DNA from: Pseudomonadota bacterium
GTDB taxonomy: Bacteria > Bdellovibrionota > Bdellovibrionia > Bdellovibrionales > JACTMU01
Direction: 5' to 3'
NCBI GenBank assembly: GCA_014584465.1
Contig: JACTMU010000021.1
Location: 73,743 to 116,809, forward strand
DNA length: 43,067 nt
Shown: positions 8,461 through 17,229 of the stretch, piece by piece
How positions within the stretch are numbered: the first letter of the stretch is position 1
Layout of the letters: each line of letters opens with the position of its first letter
Notes under the pieces: model-generated
What the model saw: the letters and a program-made list of their open reading frames with translations, nothing else
Database searches by the model: none
Told to the model about the DNA's origin: nothing
Translations under genes and position numbers: made by a program

Positions 8461-10419
8461 ATGAAGAAACAAGATGAAACCAAAGCAGATCAGCAGCAGG
8501 AGAGATCTTCCAAATCCGCAAAGGACGCACCCAACGGAGACGAAAATGGTTCAGGGATCTCGGGGTTTAAGGTCAGCCGCCGGGGGCTCATTGGAGGGGC
8601 GTTGGCTGGGACCGCAATGGGTGTCGTGGGCCTCTCCTCACTCCCAGAGATTTCATTTGCAGACAAAGGGAGCGATTCAGAAGTTCCTCCAGGTAAACTC
8701 GACGGTTACTACGGGTTTTGGAGTGGAGGTCAGTCGGGAGAGATTCGCGTGCTCGGCGTCCCTTCCATGAGGGAACTGAAGCGGATTCCCGTTTACAACT
8801 TTGATTGCACTACAGGCCATGGATTGACCGATCGATCCAAAGAGATGATGAGCGGACTGAAGTGTGGAGACACTCATCACGTCCATCTCTCCTACGACAA
8901 TGGAACCTATGATGGAAAGTACATCTATGTGAATGACAAACTCAATGGTCGTCTTGCCCGGGTTCGAATTGATTACCTTGAAACTGACTCGATTGTGAAT
9001 CTACCTCATTGTCAGGGGACTCATGGTATTTTTCCCATGAGGATCCGACGTCCTGGGAAGCCCTATTTGGTCTTTTGCAACTCGGAGTTTCGAAATCCGC
9101 TCCCGAACGAAGGGCAGGATCTTCACGATCCAAAGAAATATGGAGCTTTGCACACGGCCGTTGATGGTGAGACCATGGATGTGTTGTGGCAGGTCCGCGT
9201 ATCTGGAAATATGGATCTTTGTGCGACCGACTATAAGGGACTCTTTTCGATGGCCACATGCTACAACTCCGAAGAGGCAGTTACGTTGGCTGAGATGACC
9301 AAGGCGGATCGTGACTGGGCAGTCTTTTTCAATGTGGAAAAGATTGAGGAGGCCATTCGCAACAAAGCCTTCAGCTACATCGGAAAGAGTAAGGTCCCCG
9401 TCCTTGATGGAAGAAAGGGGACGCCCGGTGCAGGGAAGTACACACTCTACGTGCCAGTTCCAAAAAGTCCTCATGGGATCAACGTGGATCCGACGGGACG
9501 TTATGCCATCTGTTCTGGAAAACTGTCGCCAACCTGCACCGTCATTGATCTCGAAAAGGTGAAGCAGGCCTTTGCGGGTGAGATCAAACCTGAGGATTGC
9601 ATCGTCGCAGAACCAGAGGTCGGTCTTGGACCACTGCACACAGTTTTTGACGGCAAAGGCAATGCCTACACCTCCATCTTTATCGACAGTGTCATTACAA
9701 AGTGGAACATTGCCGAGTCCATCAAACAGTACGCGGGTGATAAAAAGGCGAAGCCCATTGTAGAGAAGATCGACGTCCACTATCAGGTGGGTCACACCAA
9801 CGCTTCCATGTCGGAGACGAAAGAGGCCGATGGGAAGTGGCTTGTAGCTCTCTGCAAATTTTCAAAGGATCGATTTTTGCCTGTGGGCCCAAGGCGATCG
9901 GACAACGATCAGTTGATTGACATTTCAGGGGACAAGATGAAGCTTGTTCATGATGGATCGGTCCATCCCGAACCTCATGATGCGGTGATTGTTCGTCGAG
10001 ACATCATTCAGAGTAAAACCAAAAAGGTCTATGATCCTAATGATCCTATGTTTGACAGTTATCGAAAGATGGCCAAGAAGGATGGAGTGGATCTCGGAAA
10101 AGAGAACAAGGTGGTTCGAAAAGGGAAAAACGTGACGGTCTACATGACCTCGGCGGCCCCCAATTTTGGACTGACCGAGTTCAAGGTCAAGAAAGGTGAT
10201 ATGGTCAAAGTGGTCATCACCAATTTGGATCAAGTTGAAGATCTCTCTCACGCCTTTACATTGGGTGGAGGGTATGACATCAATTTTGGGATTCATGCGG
10301 GTGAAACCAATTCGGTGACTTTTAAGGTCGATCGACGAGGCGTCTATTGGTACTACTGTTCTTGGTTCTGCCACGCTCTTCATCTGGAGATGAGAGGAAG
10401 GATGATTGTAGAGGGTTGA
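8461..10419 (+). CDS. nosZ: Nitrous oxide reductase NosZ, Tat-exported (clade I type)
   Basis: NosZ reduces N2O to N2 in the periplasm using a binuclear CuA site and a tetranuclear CuZ cluster. A twin-arginine signal (VSRRGLIGGALAG, Arg40-Arg41) follows an unusually long polar n-region of about 38 residues. The seven CuZ histidines are visible: two in DTHHVHL (139-140), then TH in CQGTHGI, KSPHGIN, GPLHTVF, VGHTNAS and HPEPHDA. The C-terminal cupredoxin domain has DLSHAF and the CuA motif CSWFCHALHLEM. The length of 652 is normal. A GAAGGAG ribosome site lies 15 bases upstream. NosZ leads the operon and its stop overlaps the nosR start (TGATG). In many clade I clusters nosR comes first, so this order is notable. 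Confidence 0.97.
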   Translation: MKKQDETKADQQQERSSKSAKDAPNGDENGSGISGFKVSRRGLIGGALAGTAMGVVGLSSLPEISFADKGSDSEVPPGKLDGYYGFWSGGQSGEIRVLGVPSMRELKRIPVYNFDCTTGHGLTDRSKEMMSGLKCGDTHHVHLSYDNGTYDGKYIYVNDKLNGRLARVRIDYLETDSIVNLPHCQGTHGIFPMRIRRPGKPYLVFCNSEFRNPLPNEGQDLHDPKKYGALHTAVDGETMDVLWQVRVSGNMDLCATDYKGLFSMATCYNSEEAVTLAEMTKADRDWAVFFNVEKIEEAIRNKAFSYIGKSKVPVLDGRKGTPGAGKYTLYVPVPKSPHGINVDPTGRYAICSGKLSPTCTVIDLEKVKQAFAGEIKPEDCIVAEPEVGLGPLHTVFDGKGNAYTSIFIDSVITKWNIAESIKQYAGDKKAKPIVEKIDVHYQVGHTNASMSETKEADGKWLVALCKFSKDRFLPVGPRRSDNDQLIDISGDKMKLVHDGSVHPEPHDAVIVRRDIIQSKTKKVYDPNDPMFDSYRKMAKKDGVDLGKENKVVRKGKNVTVYMTSAAPNFGLTEFKVKKGDMVKVVITNLDQVEDLSHAFTLGGGYDINFGIHAGETNSVTFKVDRRGVYWYYCSWFCHALHLEMRGRMIVEG

Positions 10420-12464
10420 TGGATTTGAATTTCTTTTGGAGAAGAGGGAGAGTGGTTTTTCTCTCCCTGCTTCTTTTTCTGTTGAATCTATGCGAAGTTC
10501 GTGCCGAATTTGATTGCGCCCTGATCTCGTGTGATGAGTTTTTCCCCCAGGCAACCTATTTTGATCGTGTGAAGGAGATAGAGCCCCCTCTTTGGCAGGC
10601 ACTAACCAAAGAGAAGAAGCTTTTGGGATATCTCTTTGACTCCTCCGATTGGAGTGATGTCAAAGGTTATTCGGGGCATCCCATGGCAACGATGGTTGGG
10701 ATGGATCTTCAAGGAACTCTTGTTGGTGCAAAGGTGCTCTCTCACTCAGAACCCATTTTGTTGATCGGGATCCCCGAAAGTGAGTTCTTGAGTTTCGTCA
10801 ACCAGTTTCAAGGGCTTAAGATCACCGATCAAGTACGATTGAGCCACAAAAAAAAGGGGGGTGAACCATCATCCTCCCAATCTCATGACGGTATTCACAC
10901 GGTCGATGCCATCAGTGGGGCCACAGTGACCGTCTTGGCTGAAAACCGAACCATTCGTCAAAGTGTGCGAGCGGTCTGTGAGTCTTTAGGAATAGTTCAA
11001 AAGGTCAACCACCGCACTGGAAAGCTTGTGACTGAGTTTCGAGAACTTGATTGGACCGAGATTCGTCGTGAAGATCTTTTGGGTCATCTTTTGATCGACC
11101 CCGAATTGGTGAATGAACGGGGCAGTGAACCTTGGATCGAAATCTATTTTGGATACCTCAATCTTCCGATTGTGGGCAAGAATCTAGTGGGAGATCACTA
11201 CTACAAATGGCTTGAGGAGCGTTTTGCAAAGGGGGAACAGATCTTCTTGATTGTGGGGCGCGGAATCTCCTCCTTTAAGGGATCTGGATTTGTTCGAGGA
11301 GGTCAATTTGACCGCTTTCACATCAAACAGGGAGAGAAGGTCTACACCTTCGAGGATAAAGATTATGATAACTTTTTGGATTTAGCTCTTGAAGGGGTTC
11401 CTGCCTTTAAGGAAGGTGGGCTCTTTTCAATCAAAGATCCGAGTTTTACTCCCTTTGAGCCATTTGAATTTCAATTTTTAGGTTCTAAGATTGTCGGTTC
11501 TGTCGAGCGTGAGTATTTTGAGTTTTCTGCACCCTTTTCGATTCCAGAACGTTATCTCCAGAGGGACTCCCAGTTTTTGGGTGGAACTTGGAAGGACATT
11601 TGGAAAAAAGCGTGGTTGGACCTATTGCTTACGATCTTGTTGCTCGCACTGGTCTTTGCAGTTTCAGTTAAGAGGGATCTTCTATTTCGAGTTAAGAGGG
11701 TTGAGACGGTAAGATATGTGATCTTGATTCTGGCCCTCTTTTATTTTGGATTTTATCGAAAAGCCCAACTCTCAATCACCCAGCTTCTGACCCTCGTTCA
11801 AAATCTATTTCATGACTTTAAGATGGACGTCTTTCTCTCTGAGCCAGTGATCTTTTTAATTTGGACCTTCACAGCGGTTGCCGCTCTCTTTTGGTCTCGA
11901 GGACTCTTTTGCGGGTGGATTTGCCCCTTCGGTGCATGGACCGAAATGCTCTATCGCATTCGCCATCGTCTGTTTCCAAAAGCGAAGGTGGAGTTCTCTC
12001 AAAAGGTTCATTCGAACTTAGTTCGAGTGAAGTACCTGATCTTTCTTATTCTTCTTGGAGTCTCCTTTATTTCAATGGCCTGGGCAGAGCGATTCTCTGA
12101 GATTGAACCCTTTAAAACTGCTTTTTTGTTGGGTTTTCGCAGAGATTGGCCCTACCTGGTCTACTTTTTGATGGTTGTGTTTGTTTGTCTTTTCAATTAC
12201 CGGTTCTTTTGTCGCTACCTTTGCCCTTTGGGAGCAGCCCTTGCGATACCAAGTCGTTGGAGTCTAAGTTCACTTCGAAGGCACGGGTTTTGTCAGAAGT
12301 GTCGGATTTGTGCCAAGGGATGTGAATCTCGTGCCATCAATGAAAGGGGAGAGATCGACAAGATGGAGTGCTTCTACTGTTTGGAGTGTGAGCAGACCTA
12401 CATGGATGAAGCCAGGTGTCCTGCGTTGATTTCTAAGAGGAGTTCCAGTGCAAAAAAGTCTTAG
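10419..12464 (+). CDS. nosR: NosR-type membrane flavoprotein/polyferredoxin for N2O reduction
   Basis: NosR is thought to pass electrons to NosZ and to be needed for its expression or activity. I start it at the ATG overlapping the nosZ stop, preceded by GAGGG and giving a signal sequence (FLSLLLFLLNLCEVRA). The frame is open 24 codons further upstream, but that start lies inside nosZ. The periplasmic FMN-binding domain contains DAISGATV (about residues 163-170), the ApbE flavinylation motif, with the threonine as likely FMN attachment site. Several hydrophobic segments follow, then CGWICPFGA and CRYLCPLGA, the paired membrane cysteine motifs. Near the C-terminus are two [4Fe-4S] ferredoxin motifs (CQKCRICAKGC and CFYCLECEQ..CP). 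The length of 681 fits the family, and the downstream nosX/apbE gene agrees with covalent FMN loading. Confidence 0.93.
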   Translation: MDLNFFWRRGRVVFLSLLLFLLNLCEVRAEFDCALISCDEFFPQATYFDRVKEIEPPLWQALTKEKKLLGYLFDSSDWSDVKGYSGHPMATMVGMDLQGTLVGAKVLSHSEPILLIGIPESEFLSFVNQFQGLKITDQVRLSHKKKGGEPSSSQSHDGIHTVDAISGATVTVLAENRTIRQSVRAVCESLGIVQKVNHRTGKLVTEFRELDWTEIRREDLLGHLLIDPELVNERGSEPWIEIYFGYLNLPIVGKNLVGDHYYKWLEERFAKGEQIFLIVGRGISSFKGSGFVRGGQFDRFHIKQGEKVYTFEDKDYDNFLDLALEGVPAFKEGGLFSIKDPSFTPFEPFEFQFLGSKIVGSVEREYFEFSAPFSIPERYLQRDSQFLGGTWKDIWKKAWLDLLLTILLLALVFAVSVKRDLLFRVKRVETVRYVILILALFYFGFYRKAQLSITQLLTLVQNLFHDFKMDVFLSEPVIFLIWTFTAVAALFWSRGLFCGWICPFGAWTEMLYRIRHRLFPKAKVEFSQKVHSNLVRVKYLIFLILLGVSFISMAWAERFSEIEPFKTAFLLGFRRDWPYLVYFLMVVFVCLFNYRFFCRYLCPLGAALAIPSRWSLSSLRRHGFCQKCRICAKGCESRAINERGEIDKMECFYCLECEQTYMDEARCPALISKRSSSAKKS

Positions 12465-12509
12465 TTCTGTCGCTTTTTCCCCTAATTTACTGCAATTGCG
12501 TAGATTACG

Positions 12510-13778
12510 ATGAAGATCCATCTTTCGGTTCTACTCATTTCATTTTTGGAATTGGTGAATTTGAAGTTGGTTTTCGCTAGAGAGCTTGTGGTTGATTCTG
12601 ACAAGGGCCCCTATTTTTCGATTGCTTCGGCACTCAAGAGAGCCCACGATGGTGATCTCTTGACCATCAAATCTGGAATTTACCGTGAGACGATCACGAT
12701 TTCGCGAACGGTTGGACTCAAAGGGGCCGCAGGCGCTACGATCGACGGTGAAGGTAAGGGCCATGTGGTGCGAATTGAAGCTCCTGGAGTTAAGATTGAG
12801 GGTTTAAGAGTGATCCATAGCGGAATGGATCTTGAGAGAAGCGATGCAGCCATCTTCATCGCAAAGAGAGCAAACGGGACCACTCTTGAGAGGATCGTTA
12901 TTGAATCTTCCCTCTTTGGAATTTGGGTGGAGGGAGCCAATCAAACTACTGTCTCGGGCAGTCGAATCATTGGCGATTCTGAACTGATATCGCAAAAACG
13001 CGGCAATGGGATCCAGCTTTGGAATTCCAAAGGAAATGTGATCCGTGACAATGAGATCTCTTTTGTGAGAGATGGGATCTACGTCTTTGCGACAAGCCAG
13101 AGTGAGATCCGCAAGAACAAGATGGTTTCGGTAAGATTTGGCATTCACTACATGCACTCAGATTCCAATGACATAGAAGAGAACAGAGTCACTCAATCTC
13201 GTGTGGGTTTGGCCCTTATGTTTTCTAAGGAGCTGAATGTCAAAGGCAATGTGGCCATTGAAAATGAGGAGGATGGAATTCTCTTTCGCGATTTGAGATC
13301 AAGTAGGGTGGTGGACAACGTACTGATGAAGAATTCAAAGGGGCTTTTTCTCTACAATTCCCAGTTCAATGAGATTCAAGGGAATTTGATTGGGGGTAAT
13401 GCCATTGGGGCTCATGTCTGGGCAGGCTCGAGCGACAATAAGGTTCTATCAAATAGTTTCATCCACAATCAGGAGCAGGTGAAGTTTATGGGTGACTCTG
13501 ATCAAATGTGGTGCAGTGAGGGGCGGGGGAACTATTGGAGTAACTATGTGGGTATGGATCTCAATCAAGATCGGATTGGGGACATCCCCTATCGTTCAAA
13601 CAATGTCGTGGATCGACTGATTTGGAGCTATCCAGTTGTGCGTCTGTTGACGCACAGTCCGAGTTTTCAGCTCCTCAAAGTTATGGAGAAGGAGTTGCCT
13701 GTGATCGGTGTTCCAGCTATTGTGGATGACTTTCCAGAGATGGTGCCGTTTCACAAAGGGTGGACGACCTACTTTTAG
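12510..13778 (+). CDS. nosD: Copper ABC transporter-associated periplasmic protein NosD
   Basis: NosD is a periplasmic right-handed beta-helix protein that works with NosFY in maturation of the NosZ copper site. A Sec signal is present (VLLISFLELVNLKLVFA). The body shows CASH/NosD-type repeats of about 22 residues: GNVIRDNEISFVRDGIYV, SEIRKNKMVSVRFGIHY, NDIEENRVTQSRVGLAL, LNVKGNVAIENEEDGILF. The C-terminal GNYWSNYVGMDLNQDRIGDIPYR is the conserved NosD ending. The length of 422 is typical. It lies 45 bases after nosR and 42 bases before nosF in the same direction, consistent with one nos transcript. Confidence 0.94.
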   Translation: MKIHLSVLLISFLELVNLKLVFARELVVDSDKGPYFSIASALKRAHDGDLLTIKSGIYRETITISRTVGLKGAAGATIDGEGKGHVVRIEAPGVKIEGLRVIHSGMDLERSDAAIFIAKRANGTTLERIVIESSLFGIWVEGANQTTVSGSRIIGDSELISQKRGNGIQLWNSKGNVIRDNEISFVRDGIYVFATSQSEIRKNKMVSVRFGIHYMHSDSNDIEENRVTQSRVGLALMFSKELNVKGNVAIENEEDGILFRDLRSSRVVDNVLMKNSKGLFLYNSQFNEIQGNLIGGNAIGAHVWAGSSDNKVLSNSFIHNQEQVKFMGDSDQMWCSEGRGNYWSNYVGMDLNQDRIGDIPYRSNNVVDRLIWSYPVVRLLTHSPSFQLLKVMEKELPVIGVPAIVDDFPEMVPFHKGWTTYF

Positions 13779-13820
13779 TGGCCATGAGGTTAAGTGTGGT
13801 TGTTCTCCAGAGGGTTTGCC

Positions 13821-14726
13821 ATGATTGAGGTCAGAGACCTTTGCAAGAGTTTTGGATCCTCTTCGGTGCTCAGGGAGCTCTCCTTTAAAATTGAGCGAGG
13901 TAGTTTTACCTCTTTCATTGGGCCCAATGGGGCAGGAAAGAGCACTCTCTTTCGTATCCTGCTGGGTCTCGTCGAAAAGAGCAGAGGATCTGTTATCATA
14001 GACGGAAGTGAGATGAAACATCCTGGGTGGTCGATTGAACTCAAGAAGAGAATGGGTTTTTCGCCGGAGAATCTCTACATCCATGGCCATCTGACCGGTC
14101 GAGAGTTTCTGCAATTTGTGGCTCGAATCAAGGGAGACTCATTTTCGAAGGTCGATGAGATGTTGGACCGTTTTCAACTTACACTGGCGGCACATCGGAA
14201 GGTGGCAACCTACTCAAAAGGAATGAAGCAGCGATTGGTCTTAGCCCAAGCGCTTTTGGGGGCGCCCGATCTACTTTTTCTAGATGAGCCCACGGGTGGA
14301 TTGGATCCTCGAGGGACCTTGGATTTCTACGATATTTTGGGTGAATTGAAGTCCAAAGGCGTGACCGTGGTGATGAACTCTCACTTCTTGGAAGAGATTG
14401 AAACCCGGATGGATCGAGTGGGGATTCTCATTGGTGGAAAGCTTGTGGCTTTTTCATCACCGTCGCAATTGATTCAGAGTTCGGGTCTTAAGGAGTCGAT
14501 CACGGTTCAATTTAAGAGCATTGAAAAGGGGCAAATTCCAGAGAGGTTTCAAAGTCGTGCAAAGCAGCTTGAGGATCATTCATTTCTCATCTCTTGCTCC
14601 CGGGATGAAAAGTTGGAACTGATGAAAGAGATCTCCTCAAGGGGTTCTGAACTGCAGGACTTCCAGCTCATCGTTCCCTCTTTGTCGGATGTCTATCACT
14701 CCTATCTTCGAGGAGCAGATTTATGA
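13821..14726 (+). CDS. nosF: ABC transporter ATP-binding protein NosF
   Basis: NosF is the ATPase that energises NosY, working with NosD in CuZ assembly. Walker A is GPNGAGKST, the signature is YSKGMKQRL, Walker B is LLFLDEPTGGLDP, and the switch histidine is in MNSHFLEE. The frame is open from a GTG at 13794, but the ATG at 13821 is preceded by AGAGGG at good spacing and gives the normal N-terminus MIEVRDLCKSFG, so I use it (301 residues). A C-terminal extension of about 90 residues after the ATPase core is usual for this family. The stop overlaps the nosY start by four bases (ATGA), implying translational coupling. Confidence 0.95.
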   Translation: MIEVRDLCKSFGSSSVLRELSFKIERGSFTSFIGPNGAGKSTLFRILLGLVEKSRGSVIIDGSEMKHPGWSIELKKRMGFSPENLYIHGHLTGREFLQFVARIKGDSFSKVDEMLDRFQLTLAAHRKVATYSKGMKQRLVLAQALLGAPDLLFLDEPTGGLDPRGTLDFYDILGELKSKGVTVVMNSHFLEEIETRMDRVGILIGGKLVAFSSPSQLIQSSGLKESITVQFKSIEKGQIPERFQSRAKQLEDHSFLISCSRDEKLELMKEISSRGSELQDFQLIVPSLSDVYHSYLRGADL

Positions 14727-15562
14727 AGGGTGTTGTCCATTTTTTTAGTCGCGAGATCACTTTGGGCAGACGGAATCGATTGATTTTGGGTCTGGGGTCT
14801 ATGACTTTTTTTCTTTCCTTGATCCTTGCCTACTTTGGCACCATCCAAAACCCTGGAGCCGAGAAGGGAGTATTGGGCTTTTCCAGTTTCGAGGCCACTG
14901 TGATCAGTCTAACCGCTCTTTCAACCTATTTGATTCCGATCATCGCTCTTGTTTTGGGTTTTGACTCCACTGCCAATGAGATGGAGACAGGAAGCTTCGA
15001 ACTTTTCTTCACCTATCCTTTGAAGAAGTCTGAGATCTATTTTGGAAAGTTTTTGGGATTGGCAACGTTGTTGGTCGTCTCTACCACCACGGGCTTCTTG
15101 GTGGCGGGGTTGATCATCGGATGGAAGATCGGATGGGAGTCGTTTGGGATCTATCTTAATTTTGTCTTAGCCTCAAATCTTTTGGGCCTTACGTTCTTGG
15201 CGCTCTCCTTTTTCTTTTCGAATTTGGTGGAAAAGAGGGCTCAAATGTTGGGATTGAATCTCTTTTCATGGTTCTTTTTTGTGATTCTTTTTGATTTGGG
15301 GCTGATTCTTTTGTTAGTAGCGCTAGAGGGAAGAGTTCCTCAAGAAGTGGCTTCCGCAGTGCTCTTTTTGAATCCTGCAGATCTATTTCGTTTTATGTCC
15401 ACTGCCACCATTGAGAACATCCGAAACTCCTACGGCATTGCGGCGGTTGTGGCTCATAACTTTTTTTCCCTTAAGGTTTTGATATTGACCCTGGCGCTGT
15501 GGGTGGCTCTTCCCTTATGCGGCGGCTATCTTCTTTTTAAGAGGAGATCGATCAAGAGATGA
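14723..15562 (+). CDS. nosY: ABC transporter permease NosY
   Basis: This is the membrane partner of NosF. The 279 residues contain six predicted hydrophobic segments: LILGLGSMTFFLSLILAYFG, ALSTYLIPIIALVLGFD, LATLLVVSTTTGFLVAGLIIG, FVLASNLLGLTFLALSFFF, LFSWFFFVILFDLGLILLLV and VLILTLALWVALPLCGGYLLF. The stretch DSTANEMETGSFELFFTYPLKKSEIYFGKF is the ABC-2 permease coupling region typical of NosY. It overlaps nosF upstream and nosL downstream by four bases each (ATGA), so nosF-Y-L are translationally linked. No unusual features. Confidence 0.94.
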   Translation: MKGVVHFFSREITLGRRNRLILGLGSMTFFLSLILAYFGTIQNPGAEKGVLGFSSFEATVISLTALSTYLIPIIALVLGFDSTANEMETGSFELFFTYPLKKSEIYFGKFLGLATLLVVSTTTGFLVAGLIIGWKIGWESFGIYLNFVLASNLLGLTFLALSFFFSNLVEKRAQMLGLNLFSWFFFVILFDLGLILLLVALEGRVPQEVASAVLFLNPADLFRFMSTATIENIRNSYGIAAVVAHNFFSLKVLILTLALWVALPLCGGYLLFKRRSIKR

Positions 15563-16014
15563 AGTTCTTGATTTTAGTTTTGATGTTGATTCTCAGTGAA
15601 TCCTGCACATATGACAGAAATGGGAAGGCGCCGGTTCACCCTTTTGAACCCGATGGTGCAACCGAGTGTGCTCTTGACCGGATGATTGTTCAAAACTTTG
15701 CAGGTCCCAAAGCTCAGATTCACTATCAAGATGGACGAGTGGAGTTCTTCTGCGAGACCGAAGAGATTGTCTCTGTAATGAAACAGCCAGGGACCGGGTC
15801 TCAAGTTCTTGAGATCTTTGTGCAAGATGCCTCTCAGATCAACTGGGATCATCCTGTGGGGGGCTGGGTGAATGCAAAAGAGGTCTACTTTGTCAAAGAG
15901 AGCCGGAAGGAGGGAGCCATGGGATCAACTCTGGCCCCATTTTTCAAGAAGAGTGAGGCTGAAGAGTTTGTAAAACTTTATGGAGGCTCCATTGTTCGAT
16001 TCTCGGAGCTTTAG
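15559..16014 (+). CDS. nosL: NosL, copper-binding lipoprotein for N2O reductase assembly
   Basis: NosL is an outer-membrane or periplasm-facing lipoprotein that binds Cu(I) and delivers it for the CuZ site. The N-terminus FLILVLMLILSESC is a lipoprotein signal with Cys16 as the likely lipidated residue, although the lipobox is not ideal. The mature part has the family pattern: a CALDRMIVQNF motif (C..DRM, the copper-ligand region), AQIHYQDGRVEFFCE, and a C-terminal KKSEAEEFVKLYGGSIVRF, which reads like the NosL/MerB-type ending. The length of 151 is somewhat short but within the family. It follows nosY with a four-base overlap and precedes nosX by 16 bases. Confidence 0.88.
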   Translation: MKFLILVLMLILSESCTYDRNGKAPVHPFEPDGATECALDRMIVQNFAGPKAQIHYQDGRVEFFCETEEIVSVMKQPGTGSQVLEIFVQDASQINWDHPVGGWVNAKEVYFVKESRKEGAMGSTLAPFFKKSEAEEFVKLYGGSIVRFSEL

Positions 16015-16030
16015 AGGCTGTTGGAACGAA

Positions 16031-17098
16031 ATGGCCAAGTTCTTTGTTTTCTTTGTGATGATTGGGAACTGGTTCTATGTTGAAGGCGCGACTCAATTTC
16101 AAGGGACGACCATGGGGACCTCCTACCAGATCCTCATTGAGGATCCCCTTTCTTCTGAAGTTCAAAAGGAGCTCCCTGAAGCCATCTCACAAGTTCTAGG
16201 ACGAGTGATTGAAACTTTGTCTCACTGGGAACCTCGATCCGAGATTTCAAAGCTCAATCGTGATCCTCGATCCACCGTGGAGATTTCAGCGGAATTTTCA
16301 AAGGTGCTTCGTGAAGCGCTTTGGGTTCACCGAGTGAGTCGAGGAGCCTTTGATGTCACAGTGGCTCCTCTTGTGAAGCTGTGGGGCTTTGGTCCGATGG
16401 CCAATGTAGAGTCACCCAAGATGGAGTCGGTGATTCAAATACGATCCCAGACAGGGATGTCAAAGATCGCTCTGGATTCACAGAGACGTTTGAGGAGGCT
16501 GCATTCTGGTTTAACACTGGATCTCTCCGCCATTGCCAAAGGGTACGCCGTGGATCAGGTGGTCGAGCGACTCTCCTCTTATGGTATGAAGAATCTCCTT
16601 GTTGAGATTGGAGGTGAGGTTCGAGCCATTGGGAGAAAACATGATGGCTCCCTTTGGAGGGTTGCGATTCAGATGCCTAAGGGGATCGAGAAGGTCCTCT
16701 CGTCTGAGGAAGGTGGCGGAGAATCGTTCGGATTGTGGAAATCCATCAGTGTCATAGATCAAGCTGTGGCGACTTCTGGGACCTACGAACATAGGGATTC
16801 CAAGGGACGACATCATATCATCGATCCACGAACAGGTTTTCCCACCCAAAATGGAGTTGTCAGTGTGACTGTGATCACTCAGAGTTGCATGAGGGCCGAT
16901 GCGCTTGCCACCGCTCTTGTGGTCATGGGCGTGAAAGAGGGGCTTCAGTTGATCTCATCTCTTAAAGAGACGGACGCTCTTTTTCTAGTTGAAGAGCCAT
17001 CTTCAAAGATTCCCACGTCGCCGCTGAACATGCTTCGAGCGGTCTCATCGCCCGGATTTGCAAAGAAGCGTTTGGTAACCTCTTCCCGCTCGCACTAA
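16031..17098 (+). CDS. nosX: FAD:protein FMN transferase, ApbE/NosX family
   Basis: ApbE-type enzymes attach FMN to a threonine or serine of target proteins in the periplasm. In nos clusters the copy called NosX loads NosR, which here carries the matching DAISGATV motif. I start at the ATG 16031 so the protein begins with a signal peptide (FFVFFVMIGNWFYVEGA); the open frame begins 17 codons earlier inside nosL, which is less likely. Family motifs are present: FQGTTMGTSYQI, GAFDVTVAPLVKLWGFG, LDLSAIAKGYAVDQV, LVEIGGEVRAIG, VATSGTYEHR, HHIIDPRTGFPTQ and the metal-binding RADALATALVVMG. It has 355 residues and is the last gene of the nos run. No clear terminator follows. Confidence 0.93.
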   Translation: MAKFFVFFVMIGNWFYVEGATQFQGTTMGTSYQILIEDPLSSEVQKELPEAISQVLGRVIETLSHWEPRSEISKLNRDPRSTVEISAEFSKVLREALWVHRVSRGAFDVTVAPLVKLWGFGPMANVESPKMESVIQIRSQTGMSKIALDSQRRLRRLHSGLTLDLSAIAKGYAVDQVVERLSSYGMKNLLVEIGGEVRAIGRKHDGSLWRVAIQMPKGIEKVLSSEEGGGESFGLWKSISVIDQAVATSGTYEHRDSKGRHHIIDPRTGFPTQNGVVSVTVITQSCMRADALATALVVMGVKEGLQLISSLKETDALFLVEEPSSKIPTSPLNMLRAVSSPGFAKKRLVTSSRSH

Positions 17099-17229
17099 TT
17101 GTCGATCTCTTTGACACTTGAGTCACTTCTAAGAAAAGTTTACAAGGTATGTAATTTCTAAAGGTTTTTCGCAGATGTCTTGTTAATATTGGTGAGTAAA
17201 ACTTTTTGTACAGAGTTGGAGTGTTTCTA

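Noticed and set aside
9001-9795. 264-codon minus-strand open frame inside nosZ
   Set aside because: It is the antisense shadow of nosZ, which is full length with all copper ligands.
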